Of a stretch of 16,619 nucleotides of DNA, positions 1 through 7,029 are shown piece after piece. The DNA lies in the NCBI GenBank assembly GCA_965371965.1, contig CBDVAM010000071.1, positions 1 through 16,619 of the forward strand, written 5' to 3'. Positions within the stretch are counted from its first letter, which is position 1. Each line of letters begins with the position of its first letter. This stretch comes from S146-42 sp965371965. Lineage in GTDB: Bacteria; Planctomycetota; Phycisphaerae; Phycisphaerales; UBA1924. A program made the position numbers and the translations under genes. Under the pieces are notes generated by a model. The model had not been told where the DNA came from and ran no database searches. It saw only the letters and a list, made by a program, of their open reading frames with translations.

Positions 1-58
1 AAGCGCAAGCTAGTGGGCGCTAATGGCGCAATAGCCTCTCGCGCGTCGGGCTCGTGTT

Positions 59-613
59 TCATGAACTTGGCAAGTTCGCGATCAGCAGATCGATCAGCCG
101 CTCCCCATCGGTCTCGATCACCAGCTTGTCGCGCGTCGTCTGGAACAGAAACCCCCGTGCGACCATCTCATCGAGCATCGCGATCTGAGCATCCCAGAAG
201 CCGGCAGAGTTGAGCATGCCCACGGGGGCGTCGATGAACTTGAGTTGGATGGCGGTCAGCACCTCGAAGAGTTCGTCGAGCGTGCCGATGCCGCCGGGCA
301 GGGCGCAGAATGCGTCGCCAAGGTCCATCAGCTTGATCTTGCGTTCCGCCATGGACTGCACGACGTGCATCTCGGTCGCGCGCGGGTGGGCGAGTTCCTT
401 GGCGACCATCGACTCGGGGATGACGCCGACCACCCGCCCGCCGGCGTCGAGACAGCCGTCGGCGAGCGCGCCCATGAGCCCGAGGCTACCCCCGCCGTAG
501 ACGAGGGTGATGTCTCGATTGGCCAGCAGCGTGCCGAAATCTCGGGTGATCTCGATGAGTTCGGCAGAGTCGCCGTCACGGGCGGCGCAGAAGACGCAGA
601 GGGAGGTGGTCAT
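59..613 (-). CDS. LOG-family protein (TIGR00730 type), cytokinin riboside 5'-monophosphate phosphoribohydrolase-like
   Basis: The 184-residue product is the usual length for single-domain LOG proteins. A Rossmann-like start (LVYGGGSLGLMG, residues 38-49) is followed by the R91-K92 pair and the signature PGGIGTLDE at 106-114, which hold the nucleotide phosphate and the catalytic Glu in this family. Characterised members cleave the N-glycosidic bond of nucleoside 5'-monophosphates to free base and ribose 5-phosphate in the cytosol. Cytokinin activation is known in plants and some bacteria, but the true bacterial substrate is often unclear, so the substrate here is not assigned. The ATG overlaps the TGA of a 43-codon upstream frame by one base (TGATG), which suggests translational coupling. 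Family is confident; physiological role is not. Confidence 0.92.
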   Translation of the reverse strand: MTTSLCVFCAARDGDSAELIEITRDFGTLLANRDITLVYGGGSLGLMGALADGCLDAGGRVVGVIPESMVAKELAHPRATEMHVVQSMAERKIKLMDLGDAFCALPGGIGTLDELFEVLTAIQLKFIDAPVGMLNSAGFWDAQIAMLDEMVARGFLFQTTRDKLVIETDGERLIDLLIANLPSS

Positions 614-744
614 CAGTGCTGCCCAATATTCTGGAGGCTCAAGATAAAGAGCACGACCATGAGCGTCACCGTGAGCAAGGGAATGCCGACAAGAACAGCA
701 ACGAGGACGACGAACCTGCGATTAGTGATCTTGAGTCTCGACAT
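613..744 (-). CDS. Small membrane peptide, 43 aa, coupled to the LOG gene
   Basis: This short frame starts at ATG 744 and stops with TGA at 615-613; the final A of the stop is the first base of the LOG start. The peptide opens with a basic stretch (MSRLKITNRR) and continues with about 26 mostly hydrophobic residues, a typical single membrane-spanning, N-in layout, then a short tail ending SLQNIGQH. I recognise no family. Support comes from the charge and hydrophobicity pattern and the one-base stop/start overlap. Against it, there is no Shine-Dalgarno ahead of the ATG and a 43-codon frame can arise by chance. It could be a leader peptide for LOG or a real small membrane protein. Confidence 0.55.
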   Translation of the reverse strand: MSRLKITNRRFVVLVAVLVGIPLLTVTLMVVLFILSLQNIGQH

Positions 745-751
745 CAATCTA

Positions 752-780
752 ACAATACAAGACGATTGAACGACAGTCTA
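752..780 (-). promoter_or_regulatory. Weak candidate sigma-70-type promoter ahead of the small peptide/LOG pair
   Basis: On the minus strand TAGACT (780-775, 4/6 match to TTGACA) lies 17 bp from TATTGT (757-752, 4/6 match to TATAAT). A transcript from it would begin around 745, at or beside the ATG at 744, implying a leaderless or nearly leaderless message; this fits the absence of a Shine-Dalgarno there. Matches are modest and it may be chance. Confidence 0.25.
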
Positions 781-794
781 GCAAACCGCCCGCG

Positions 795-811
795 ACCGGC
801 TGGAAGCCGGT
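795..811. repeat. Perfect 7-bp inverted repeat with 3-nt loop
   Basis: ACCGGCT (795-801), loop GGA, AGCCGGT (805-811) lies 27 bp past the PrpD-family stop on the minus strand, in the gap between that gene and the small peptide gene. There is no T-run on either side, so it is not a classic intrinsic terminator. It may act as an mRNA 3'-end stabiliser or attenuator, or be one copy of a dispersed intergenic palindrome. Confidence 0.45.
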
Positions 812-838
812 GCTACCGAGGGGGTCATGCTCGCGGGC

Positions 839-2458
839 TCAGCCGAACGCCCCCGCCACCTTCAGATCAAAGTCATTGATCCCCTGAATCTCCTCGCTGG
901 ACTTATTCTCAAGCAAACTGAATCGATCAATGATCGACGACGCGTCCTCTTGCACCATCTCGCCGAGCATCCGCCACTTCGCCTGGAGCAGATCCGCCAG
1001 ATCCGCCGACGTGTTTCTTGCGTGCCCCGCGGGGTACATGATGAGCCCCGAGTCGAAATCGTTGTCGTCGGCGTCGGTGATGATAACAGACGTCGGGATG
1101 CCGTCGGGATAGCGTTTGTCGTACTCCTCCCCTCCGTGCTCGAACTCGATGCGCGCCATGATCTTGCGGGTCTGTTCGTTGAAGATGGCATCCTTGGCAT
1201 AGTCGTCCGGCCCGAGCATCAGCTCCTTCCACGTCGGCTTGTGCCCCATCTGGCGGCAGCCCAGGGCCTTACGCAGCAGCGTCGCGATGATGTAGCACAT
1301 CGAGTGATCGGCGCTCTGGCGGGTGCGCGGGTCGCGCTTGGCGGGGTCGCCGATGATCCCGAACGCCGGCTCGTAGGCGATAATTTTGACCTTCTTGATC
1401 CCCCCGCCCAGCGGATCGTCGATCAGGTGCGGCACCTTATCCAGCAGACTCACGATCGCCTGGATCGCGCCCGCGGACTGGTGCTCATACACGCCGATTT
1501 TAAAGTGCATGCCCATGACCGCGAAGTCGCTGCCGCGCATGGCCAGGTGCAGATCGAACGGCGAGGCGTCGCCATCCACCACGTTTGCAAAGCCCGCGCC
1601 AACGGCCTCGAACATCTGCCCGGGGCCCTCGAAGATCCGAAAGATCGCCTCGGGGTTGCGGAAGATATCGCAAGGCCCTTGAAAACCCGCCATCGAGCGC
1701 TTGAGGCTCATGATCGCGGCCTCAGTACTGATCGCGGCGCTCGAACCCTTGGAATCGCTGAGCTGTTTTCCCGCGCGGATCGCGCGAAACGGCACGAAGT
1801 GGGCGACGACCATGCCGATCGCACTCTCGATCTGTTCGAGTGTTGCGCCGAGCATCGCGCCGAAGACCGCCGCCGACGCGATCGCCCCGTGCAGCACATG
1901 GTCGATCTTGTATGTCTTGAGGCTGAAGACCTCGGCGAGCCTGCCGCGGATCTCATCGAGACAGACCATTGCTTTGAGCGCCGTCGCGCCGTCGCAGCCG
2001 AGCATCTGCGCCGCCGCGATGCACACGGGGTAGAAATCGTTGTGCCCGAACTCGCCGGCGGTGTGCCCCAACGCCGGGTTGTAACCGAAGTTCGTGCCGT
2101 TGGAATCCCACTCGCGGACCGCCGCACAGTTGGCGACGATCGCCTTCTCGCTCTTGACACGCCTTGGGGAACCGAAGACGGTCGCGCCGTGGTGCTTGGA
2201 AATGCCCAGAGGCTCGCCCAGATCGCCCGCGGGGACGGCGTAGTCGAACGCCTCACGCCGCAGGACATTGGGAGCGTTGGTGCCGCGAGCGATGGCGCTG
2301 AGGCCGCACAGCGTCGCGTCGGTGTGGAACCAGTTCGTTCGCTCCAGGACCGAGCCGTCGGGCTCGCCGCCGGCCATGAACTGGATCGCGTAGTTGGCGA
2401 TGCCCAGGGCCTGATTGGTGTCGCGAGCAAGAACGGCGTGCGTGGCGTCGTCGGCCAT
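839..2458 (-). CDS. MmgE/PrpD family protein (2-methylcitrate dehydratase-like)
   Basis: MmgE/PrpD proteins are cytosolic dehydratases or decarboxylases acting on tricarboxylates such as 2-methylcitrate or cis-aconitate. Family features seen here, numbered from the start chosen: a stretch ending GHNDFYP near residue 143, YKIDHVLHGAIASAA around 183-197, RAGKQLSDSKGSSAA around 228-242, and the conserved DHS at 384-386 followed by a hydrophobic run. The start at 2458 is preferred because GGAG (2471-2468) lies 9 nt upstream. ATG 2467 touches that GGAG, and ATG 2509 would add 17 residues and has no better signal. At 539 residues it is longer than typical PrpD (roughly 450-485). The exact substrate is not assigned: no prpB or prpC neighbour is in the window, so a methylcitrate cycle role is unproven. 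Confidence 0.85.
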   Translation of the reverse strand: MADDATHAVLARDTNQALGIANYAIQFMAGGEPDGSVLERTNWFHTDATLCGLSAIARGTNAPNVLRREAFDYAVPAGDLGEPLGISKHHGATVFGSPRRVKSEKAIVANCAAVREWDSNGTNFGYNPALGHTAGEFGHNDFYPVCIAAAQMLGCDGATALKAMVCLDEIRGRLAEVFSLKTYKIDHVLHGAIASAAVFGAMLGATLEQIESAIGMVVAHFVPFRAIRAGKQLSDSKGSSAAISTEAAIMSLKRSMAGFQGPCDIFRNPEAIFRIFEGPGQMFEAVGAGFANVVDGDASPFDLHLAMRGSDFAVMGMHFKIGVYEHQSAGAIQAIVSLLDKVPHLIDDPLGGGIKKVKIIAYEPAFGIIGDPAKRDPRTRQSADHSMCYIIATLLRKALGCRQMGHKPTWKELMLGPDDYAKDAIFNEQTRKIMARIEFEHGGEEYDKRYPDGIPTSVIITDADDNDFDSGLIMYPAGHARNTSADLADLLQAKWRMLGEMVQEDASSIIDRFSLLENKSSEEIQGINDFDLKVAGAFG

Positions 2459-2549
2459 GAGATCCATCTCCAAAGCGTGATCGCCCCGCCGAATCAGCGG
2501 GAACCCCAAGGGTAGGTCAATCGCCGGATCGCGTCAGGGCGAGTGGATG

Positions 2550-3593
2550 TCACGGCGCAAGGTCGTAGGGATCGGCGTCGTCGCCCTTGGGGGGGATCGC
2601 CTCGATCGGCGCAGGATCGGCCAGCGGACCCGGAGCGATGTGCCTGGCCAGCTGCACCGGCTCGGCGGGAATCGCCTCCGACGCCCTTTGAGCGTAACGG
2701 TCGGCCTTGTCTCTTTGACGCTGCTCCTTGGCTCTGGCTTCGGCCCAGTTGAGCACCGCCCAGCGGGAGCTGTTCCAGAGCTGAAACAAGCACACAAGAA
2801 ACACGATCTCGACCAGCAGAAACGTCCCCAGAATGATCGGCATGAGCAGCAGGATGATCGCAAACGGCAGCGCGATGATACCGCCGGTGTTCTGAGCGAT
2901 CGCCTCGATTCCCTGCCAGCTCATCACGATCATGCCGAGCGATCCGAGGCCCCACGCGGCGAGGCGCAATCGGTCGGCGAGCTCGGTATTCGATGACCAA
3001 TGCGCGAAGTCCATGAGCAGAATGAGCAGGGCCACCAGCGACGCCATCGCGATGATCGATACCCCCCACGCCGTCCATTGCGCGCCGACCGTCATCCACC
3101 CCCCGGGGATCAGGCTCGCCGAGACAAGCAGTCGCAGGCCCATCGCGAGCGTCCAGCCGCCCTGGGTGATGCGGACAATGAGGCGGATGCGCCTCTTCTC
3201 GCGATTTGCAACATCGCCTGGGACATGCAGCCGGCGGCGGGGCTCGGTCGTGATAAACACGCCGAGCCACCAGACGAGCGTGCAGGCGATCGCGCCGATC
3301 CGAAACCCGTTCTGCCCGGTCGTGCCTGCCATTATCATGCCCACGGTCGTGCCGACGAAGCCCCAGAAGAGCAGGGCAAAGCCGAATCGCAGGCTCTTGA
3401 GATATCCGATGGGCGCGTCGGTCAGGTTCTCGCGACCGGTCGCGGTGACATTATGGATCGGCTGCCCGCACTCGGGACAGCGCATCCCGACGCGCAGGCC
3501 CTTGAGGCTGTAATCGCAAGCCGAGCACTTGCGATCCTCGATGATCGGCGGGCCTGCCTGGACCGGCGTGATGTCTCTCGGATCGATCGCCAT
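2550..3593 (-). CDS. Zinc-ribbon multi-pass membrane protein, function unknown
   Basis: The N-terminus carries a CxxC...CxxC zinc ribbon (Cys 23, 26, 39, 42; CSACDYSLKGL then RCPECG), followed by roughly six to seven hydrophobic segments between about residues 68 and 280. The last and strongest reads IIALPFAIILLLMPIILGTF. A charged, probably helical tail (AEARAKEQRQRDKADRYAQR) and an acidic proline-containing C-terminus follow. This layout, a short cytosolic zinc ribbon joined to a membrane domain, is frequent in planctomycete genomes and lacks an assigned function. No convincing Shine-Dalgarno precedes the ATG at 3593. It starts 52 bp after the thioredoxin stop and ends 91 bp before the PrpD-family start, consistent with one transcript. 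Confidence 0.85.
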   Translation of the reverse strand: MAIDPRDITPVQAGPPIIEDRKCSACDYSLKGLRVGMRCPECGQPIHNVTATGRENLTDAPIGYLKSLRFGFALLFWGFVGTTVGMIMAGTTGQNGFRIGAIACTLVWWLGVFITTEPRRRLHVPGDVANREKRRIRLIVRITQGGWTLAMGLRLLVSASLIPGGWMTVGAQWTAWGVSIIAMASLVALLILLMDFAHWSSNTELADRLRLAAWGLGSLGMIVMSWQGIEAIAQNTGGIIALPFAIILLLMPIILGTFLLVEIVFLVCLFQLWNSSRWAVLNWAEARAKEQRQRDKADRYAQRASEAIPAEPVQLARHIAPGPLADPAPIEAIPPKGDDADPYDLAP

Positions 3594-3645
3594 GACGCCA
3601 AGAGTCTACCGACTCGGGCGGACCCGGCGACGCGGTTGTGAGAGA

Positions 3646-4098
3646 TCAGCCTTCTTCGCCGGCCTTGATCATCGCGAGGACCGCCGAACCGCTCTGGGGG
3701 CCCTCCGCGGTCGACGTGACCTCTCCGCCACTGATTACGACCGAGGTCGGCAGCGATCGCACGGAGAGACCCATCGCCGCCATCAGAGCCACATCATCGG
3801 GCTCGTGGTCGATGTTCACATAGACGGGGATCGTGCGATCAGAGAGCGCAGATGCGACATCGCTCTCGCTCAGCGAGCCGCGCTTGTACTGCTGGCATGG
3901 CCCGCACCAGTCGGCGGTGAACAGCGCGAACACCGGCTTGCCGGTCTCCTTGGACTGTTCGAGAGCCTCGGCCAACCTGACGTCGCCGGCGAACACGTCG
4001 GGCATCGGCGCAGATCGCCCGAACCAGAACTTCGCCCCCAGAAGCCCGGCGACCAACACCCCAAAGAACACAAAGTTTTTCCACGCACCAGCGCCCAT
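3646..4098 (-). CDS. Membrane-anchored thioredoxin-fold protein
   Basis: The protein has 150 residues: a single hydrophobic anchor near 8-26 (NFVFFGVLVAGLLGAKFWF), then a thioredoxin fold with the redox-active WCGPC at 64-68 and the usual cis-proline in SLPTSVV. It probably faces the periplasm or cell exterior, reducing or isomerising disulfides or passing electrons to membrane partners, as DsbD-C-terminal/thioredoxin_7-like proteins do; that role is inferred from the family. The start at ATG 4098 is chosen because AGGAG (4110-4106) sits 7 nt upstream. A GTG at 4119 would only add residues on the far side of this site. Neighbours are membrane proteins on both sides, with no obvious cytochrome-maturation genes. 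Confidence 0.9.
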   Translation of the reverse strand: MGAGAWKNFVFFGVLVAGLLGAKFWFGRSAPMPDVFAGDVRLAEALEQSKETGKPVFALFTADWCGPCQQYKRGSLSESDVASALSDRTIPVYVNIDHEPDDVALMAAMGLSVRSLPTSVVISGGEVTSTAEGPQSGSAVLAMIKAGEEG

Positions 4099-4103
4099 CG
4101 GGG

Positions 4104-4110
4104 TTCTCCT
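4104..4110 (-). promoter_or_regulatory. Ribosome binding site deciding the thioredoxin start
   Basis: AGGAGAA on the minus strand; its AGGAG core lies 7 nt before ATG 4098. It is the strongest Shine-Dalgarno in the minus-strand run and rules out the upstream GTG at 4119. Confidence 0.8.
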
Positions 4111-4172
4111 GAGGTCCACGATTCCAACCTATTCTCATCGGCGAGTATTCCCTCGTCCACCGTCAACCCGCG

Positions 4173-5150
4173 TTACCAGGCGAAAAGTTCTCCGGTGAGT
4201 GGCTCGACAAGGTCCTTCGGCGTCGCCAGACCCAGGGATTTCCCTTTGGTTTCCACGATGACCATGCGGCTCTCGCTGTCGCGGAGCAGCTCGAGCGCTT
4301 CTCGGACGCGTGCATTCGGACGTGTCTTGGGGACCGGCTCGATCACGTCCGCAATCGTGCAACCCGGATCGAGCAGCACTCGCATCGAGTCCAGCGTGCC
4401 CAGGACCTCCCCCGATCCGTTCACGACCGGATACCGGCGATGGGGCTGGTCCGCGATGAACCGGACCATCCGCTTCCGGTCCCAGCCCGAGGAAACTGTC
4501 ACGACACGCGACCATGGGGTCATCTCATTGGCGACGGTCGCCTGCGCGAACACCATCGCCCGGTCGATCAGCTCGCCCTGGTCGATGCTCAGGACTCGAT
4601 CGTCCTGTTTAAGCATCTCGGCGATGCGCTGCCGCACACCCATCTCCGGCTCGAGGGGAAGGCCCGTGGTGCGACCAGCCGCACGCGCGATCGCCAGCAC
4701 CAGCGGCAGCACGCCCGTGAGAGTGAAGACGATCCGCATCACCGCCAGCACCGGCGCGCTGACGACCAGAAGCCCGATCGCGTAGCGCCGGTAGAGCTCC
4801 TTGGGCAGCGACTCGGCGAAGACCAGGAGTATCGGCGTGATGATCAGGGCGTTGAGGACGATGAGGCCCGCCGGCGCGAGGCCCTGGGCCGTAAGGATGG
4901 CGGTGACGCCGAGGGCGCCGAGATAGTTGAAGACGTTGTTGGCGATGAGCAGGGTCGCCAGTGCGCGATCGCTCGCCGAGGCCTCGCGTTCGAGCAATCG
5001 AGCCATGCGGTCGCGCGCGTGCCGTGCCCGAAGAGCAAGGGTCGCGCGGTTCATCGCGTAGAGGCCCGTCTCCATGCCCGAGCACACCGCAGAGCCAACG
5101 ACCCCCAGCAGCGCGATCGACGCCCATATGGCGTACTGGCCCGGCGTCAT
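4173..5150 (-). CDS. CNNM (DUF21) plus CBS-domain membrane protein, short form
   Basis: The 325 residues match the HlyC/CorC/CNNM family. The N-terminal transmembrane domain begins with the family-like CSGMET at 23-28 and continues through hydrophobic segments to about 155. A CBS pair fills about 205-320, including EMTPW near 209 and RRYPVV near 238. The protein stops right after the second CBS region (LATPKDLVEPLTG...) and lacks the C-terminal CorC/HlyC domain present in its neighbour. Family members are linked to Mg2+ or other divalent-cation export and are gated by nucleotides at the CBS pair; the cation here is not known. Its ATG overlaps the stop of the upstream CNNM gene by 4 bp (ATGA), so the two are almost certainly co-translated and may form a heteromer. 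Confidence 0.9.
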   Translation of the reverse strand: MTPGQYAIWASIALLGVVGSAVCSGMETGLYAMNRATLALRARHARDRMARLLEREASASDRALATLLIANNVFNYLGALGVTAILTAQGLAPAGLIVLNALIITPILLVFAESLPKELYRRYAIGLLVVSAPVLAVMRIVFTLTGVLPLVLAIARAAGRTTGLPLEPEMGVRQRIAEMLKQDDRVLSIDQGELIDRAMVFAQATVANEMTPWSRVVTVSSGWDRKRMVRFIADQPHRRYPVVNGSGEVLGTLDSMRVLLDPGCTIADVIEPVPKTRPNARVREALELLRDSESRMVIVETKGKSLGLATPKDLVEPLTGELFAW

Positions 5151-6430
5151 GGCGAGACCTCCGGGTCGATCACCAGAATGGTCTGTGCAGACACCGCCCC
5201 GGCGGACTCGACCCGCAGCACATACCCCCGCCAGCGAACCTCATCGCCGACCCTCGGCACATGCCCGAGCAGGTCCTGGACAACGCCGCCGAGCGTCGTG
5301 GCATCGCTCTGGTCAGCTCCGGTGGGCACGGCCGTGGGTCGGTGCGCTGGGAAGAAGTCATCGAACTCTCGCACGCCGAGCCTGGCCGGGACGACCCATG
5401 TGCCGATGGCGACGCTCTGGATGTTGTCGCTGGCCCTGGTATTCCCGCGCGTCCAGGGCAGTGCGAGCGTCTCGACAAGCCCCTCGATCTCGAGCAGCCC
5501 ACTGATGGCTCCGTGCTCATCCACGCACAGCGCGAGATGGTCGCCTCGCTCTCGCAGTTGGCTCAGCGCTCGATCGAGGCGGATGTTCTCGGGGATGAAC
5601 AGCGCCGTGCGCGTGTGCCGATCGGGCTGCCAGCTCCCGGTCAACTCGGCACGGGCCAAGGCCTGACGCAGGTCGATGATCGAGGGAGTGTCCTGATCGA
5701 GCGAGCCGTGGGCGGCGGGGAAGTTGGAGTGCCCGGTCTGGCGCGCCAGCTCGCGGGCGTCCTCGAGACCCTCGTCGAGATCGAGAAAGAGGATGTCCGG
5801 GCGTGGCGTCATGATCTCGCGGACCCGCCGAGAACTGAGCAGCACGACCTGCCCCAGGATGCGTTCCTCATCTGGTGCCAGGGTCCCCTGGCTTGCGCCA
5901 AGTCCAATGAGGGCGCGGAGTTGCTGGTGGGAGGCCGACGACTCAGGCTCGCGCCCGGGGCGGACCAGGCGGATCGAGCCGTGGACAATCGCCATGACCA
6001 GCAGCCGCAGCGGAACCAGCACGCGATGCGTCGCGAGCAGAATCGGCGCTGTAAGCCCCATGAAGCGGACACGCTGGGACCCTGCGATGAGCTTGGCGAG
6101 CACCTCGCCGACGAGGATGAGCGCGAGCAGCGAGCCGATGCTGAGTCCGACCTGTACAAACGGATTGGCGGCCTCCATCGCGAGGACCGAGACGATCACG
6201 AAGTACAGAACATTGACCACCATGTTGAGCAGCAGCACGGTCACCAGGACCGCGCCGGGGTCCTTGAGCAGAACCGCGACCGCCCGGGCCGACCCCGGAT
6301 GTGTGCCGCCCATCCGCTCGCGGTCACGCCGGCTCAGGCGGAACAGCGCGGTCTCCGAGCCCGAGCAGATCCCCGAGGCGATCAGGAGGATCGGCAGGAC
6401 CAGCAGCAACGGGATGAGTTCGGACTCCAT
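5147..6430 (-). CDS. CNNM (DUF21), CBS and CorC/HlyC-domain membrane protein, full-length form
   Basis: The 427 residues show the complete family architecture: a DUF21/CNNM membrane domain starting with CSGSETALF at 22-30, several hydrophobic segments to about 150, a CBS pair beginning near EIMTPRPDILFLD (about 205-217), and a C-terminal CorC/HlyC domain (LLGHVPRVGDEVRWRGYVLR) near 380-400. It likely sits in the inner membrane and takes part in divalent-cation transport or homeostasis, as shown for other family members. It begins 17 bp after the hscB stop without a clear Shine-Dalgarno and overlaps the next CNNM gene by ATGA. Sequence and length differ enough from the neighbour that the pair looks like an old duplication, not a recent copy. 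Confidence 0.92.
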   Translation of the reverse strand: MESELIPLLLVLPILLIASGICSGSETALFRLSRRDRERMGGTHPGSARAVAVLLKDPGAVLVTVLLLNMVVNVLYFVIVSVLAMEAANPFVQVGLSIGSLLALILVGEVLAKLIAGSQRVRFMGLTAPILLATHRVLVPLRLLVMAIVHGSIRLVRPGREPESSASHQQLRALIGLGASQGTLAPDEERILGQVVLLSSRRVREIMTPRPDILFLDLDEGLEDARELARQTGHSNFPAAHGSLDQDTPSIIDLRQALARAELTGSWQPDRHTRTALFIPENIRLDRALSQLRERGDHLALCVDEHGAISGLLEIEGLVETLALPWTRGNTRASDNIQSVAIGTWVVPARLGVREFDDFFPAHRPTAVPTGADQSDATTLGGVVQDLLGHVPRVGDEVRWRGYVLRVESAGAVSAQTILVIDPEVSP

Positions 6431-6447
6431 GGGTGACCCGCCGGCGG

Positions 6448-6957
6448 CTATCGGTCGGAATCGGCGGCCTCGCCGACCTGATCAATCAATCGCTCAACAT
6501 ATCGCCAGGCGTTGAGCTGCGTGCGGATCGCGCTGAGCGACTCCGGCGAGGGCGACCGGGCGAGGGCGACAAACATCTGGGTGACGCTCGCGATGAAGGT
6601 GTCGCGCCGCTCGCGGGCGGTGGCCAGACCCCGGATAATCGCGTCTGTGTCGCCAGTCTGGCCCGCGACCTCAAGCGACTCGCGCGTCTCCATCATCTCC
6701 ATAAGGAACCCGTCGGGGAGCGAGGTCTCATCTTCCTTGCTGGGGCCGCCGAGACGGGCGAGCAGGCAGTTTGCCCGCGCCTCCGGGTCCTTGAGAACCT
6801 CATAGGCGTCGTTGAGGGCGGCCATCGCGTGCTCGGACTGGCCCGGGGCGGCGTCGGGATGCGCCCTCGCGGCCCGTTTCAGGTACGCTAGTTCGATCTG
6901 GTCGTCCTCCAGATCGAACGACGCGGGGACGCCCAGGATGTCGAAAGGGTCTTGCAC
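6448..6957 (-). CDS. hscB: HscB-type J-domain co-chaperone for Fe-S cluster assembly
   Basis: From the GTG at 6957 the product is 169 residues, the normal HscB length. The J domain spans about 3-70 with DPFDILGVP at the start and the HPD tripeptide at 33-35, which stimulates the Hsp70 ATPase. The C-terminal helical domain carries FLMEMMETRESLE at 84-96, a hallmark of the HscB scaffold-binding domain. Established members deliver IscU to HscA/DnaK in the cytosol. The frame stays open upstream to 7203, but those residues have no J-domain similarity and would run across the divergent gene, so GTG 6957, where family homology starts, is chosen. There is no clear Shine-Dalgarno. A TTG at 7011 in frame has GGAG 5 nt upstream and is a less likely alternative. 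No iscU or hscA is nearby. Confidence 0.85.
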   Translation of the reverse strand: MQDPFDILGVPASFDLEDDQIELAYLKRAARAHPDAAPGQSEHAMAALNDAYEVLKDPEARANCLLARLGGPSKEDETSLPDGFLMEMMETRESLEVAGQTGDTDAIIRGLATARERRDTFIASVTQMFVALARSPSPESLSAIRTQLNAWRYVERLIDQVGEAADSDR

Positions 6958-6960
6958 CGG

Positions 6961-7014
6961 GCAATCATTGTCCCGGCGTGTTGCACTGAGGCGCTTGTTG
7001 AGCGACAATGATGC
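6961..7014. repeat. Imperfect inverted repeat in the divergent intergenic region
   Basis: GCAATCATTGTC (6961-6972) is mirrored by GACAATGATGC (7004-7014) with one base missing, about 31 bp apart. It fills most of the 72 bp between the hscB GTG and the racemase ATG. Each arm contains GACAAT reading toward its own gene, so the arms could be matched -10-like elements, an operator, or both. Confidence 0.45.
6981..7009 (+). promoter_or_regulatory. Candidate promoter for the racemase-family gene
   Basis: TTGCAC (6981-6986) lies 17 bp from GACAAT (7004-7009, 4/6 match to TATAAT). Transcription would start near 7015 and leave a leader of about 15 nt carrying the AAGGGAG ribosome-binding site at 7018-7024. 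The -35 match is weak (3/6). Confidence 0.3.
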
Positions 7015-7029
7015 TCCAAGGGAGTGCCC

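Noticed and set aside
1..58. Possible gene end or terminator at the left edge
   Set aside because: Only short GC palindromes are visible, with no start codon in a useful frame, no T-run, and too little sequence to judge.
827..2515. 562-codon open frame on the plus strand opposite the PrpD-family gene
   Set aside because: Its translation is rich in Arg, His and Asp repeats with no recognisable domain, while the opposite strand carries a clear family match. It is an antisense shadow of GC-rich coding DNA.
3602..3615. GAGTC/GACTC 5-bp hairpin between the thioredoxin and zinc-ribbon genes
   Set aside because: The stem is short, there is no T-run, and it is too close to the next start to be convincing as a terminator. 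Likely chance.
4099..4172. TTGACG on the minus strand upstream of the thioredoxin gene as a promoter
   Set aside because: No -10-like hexamer lies at 16-19 bp from it; the nearest AT-rich hexamers are 11 or 26 bp away.
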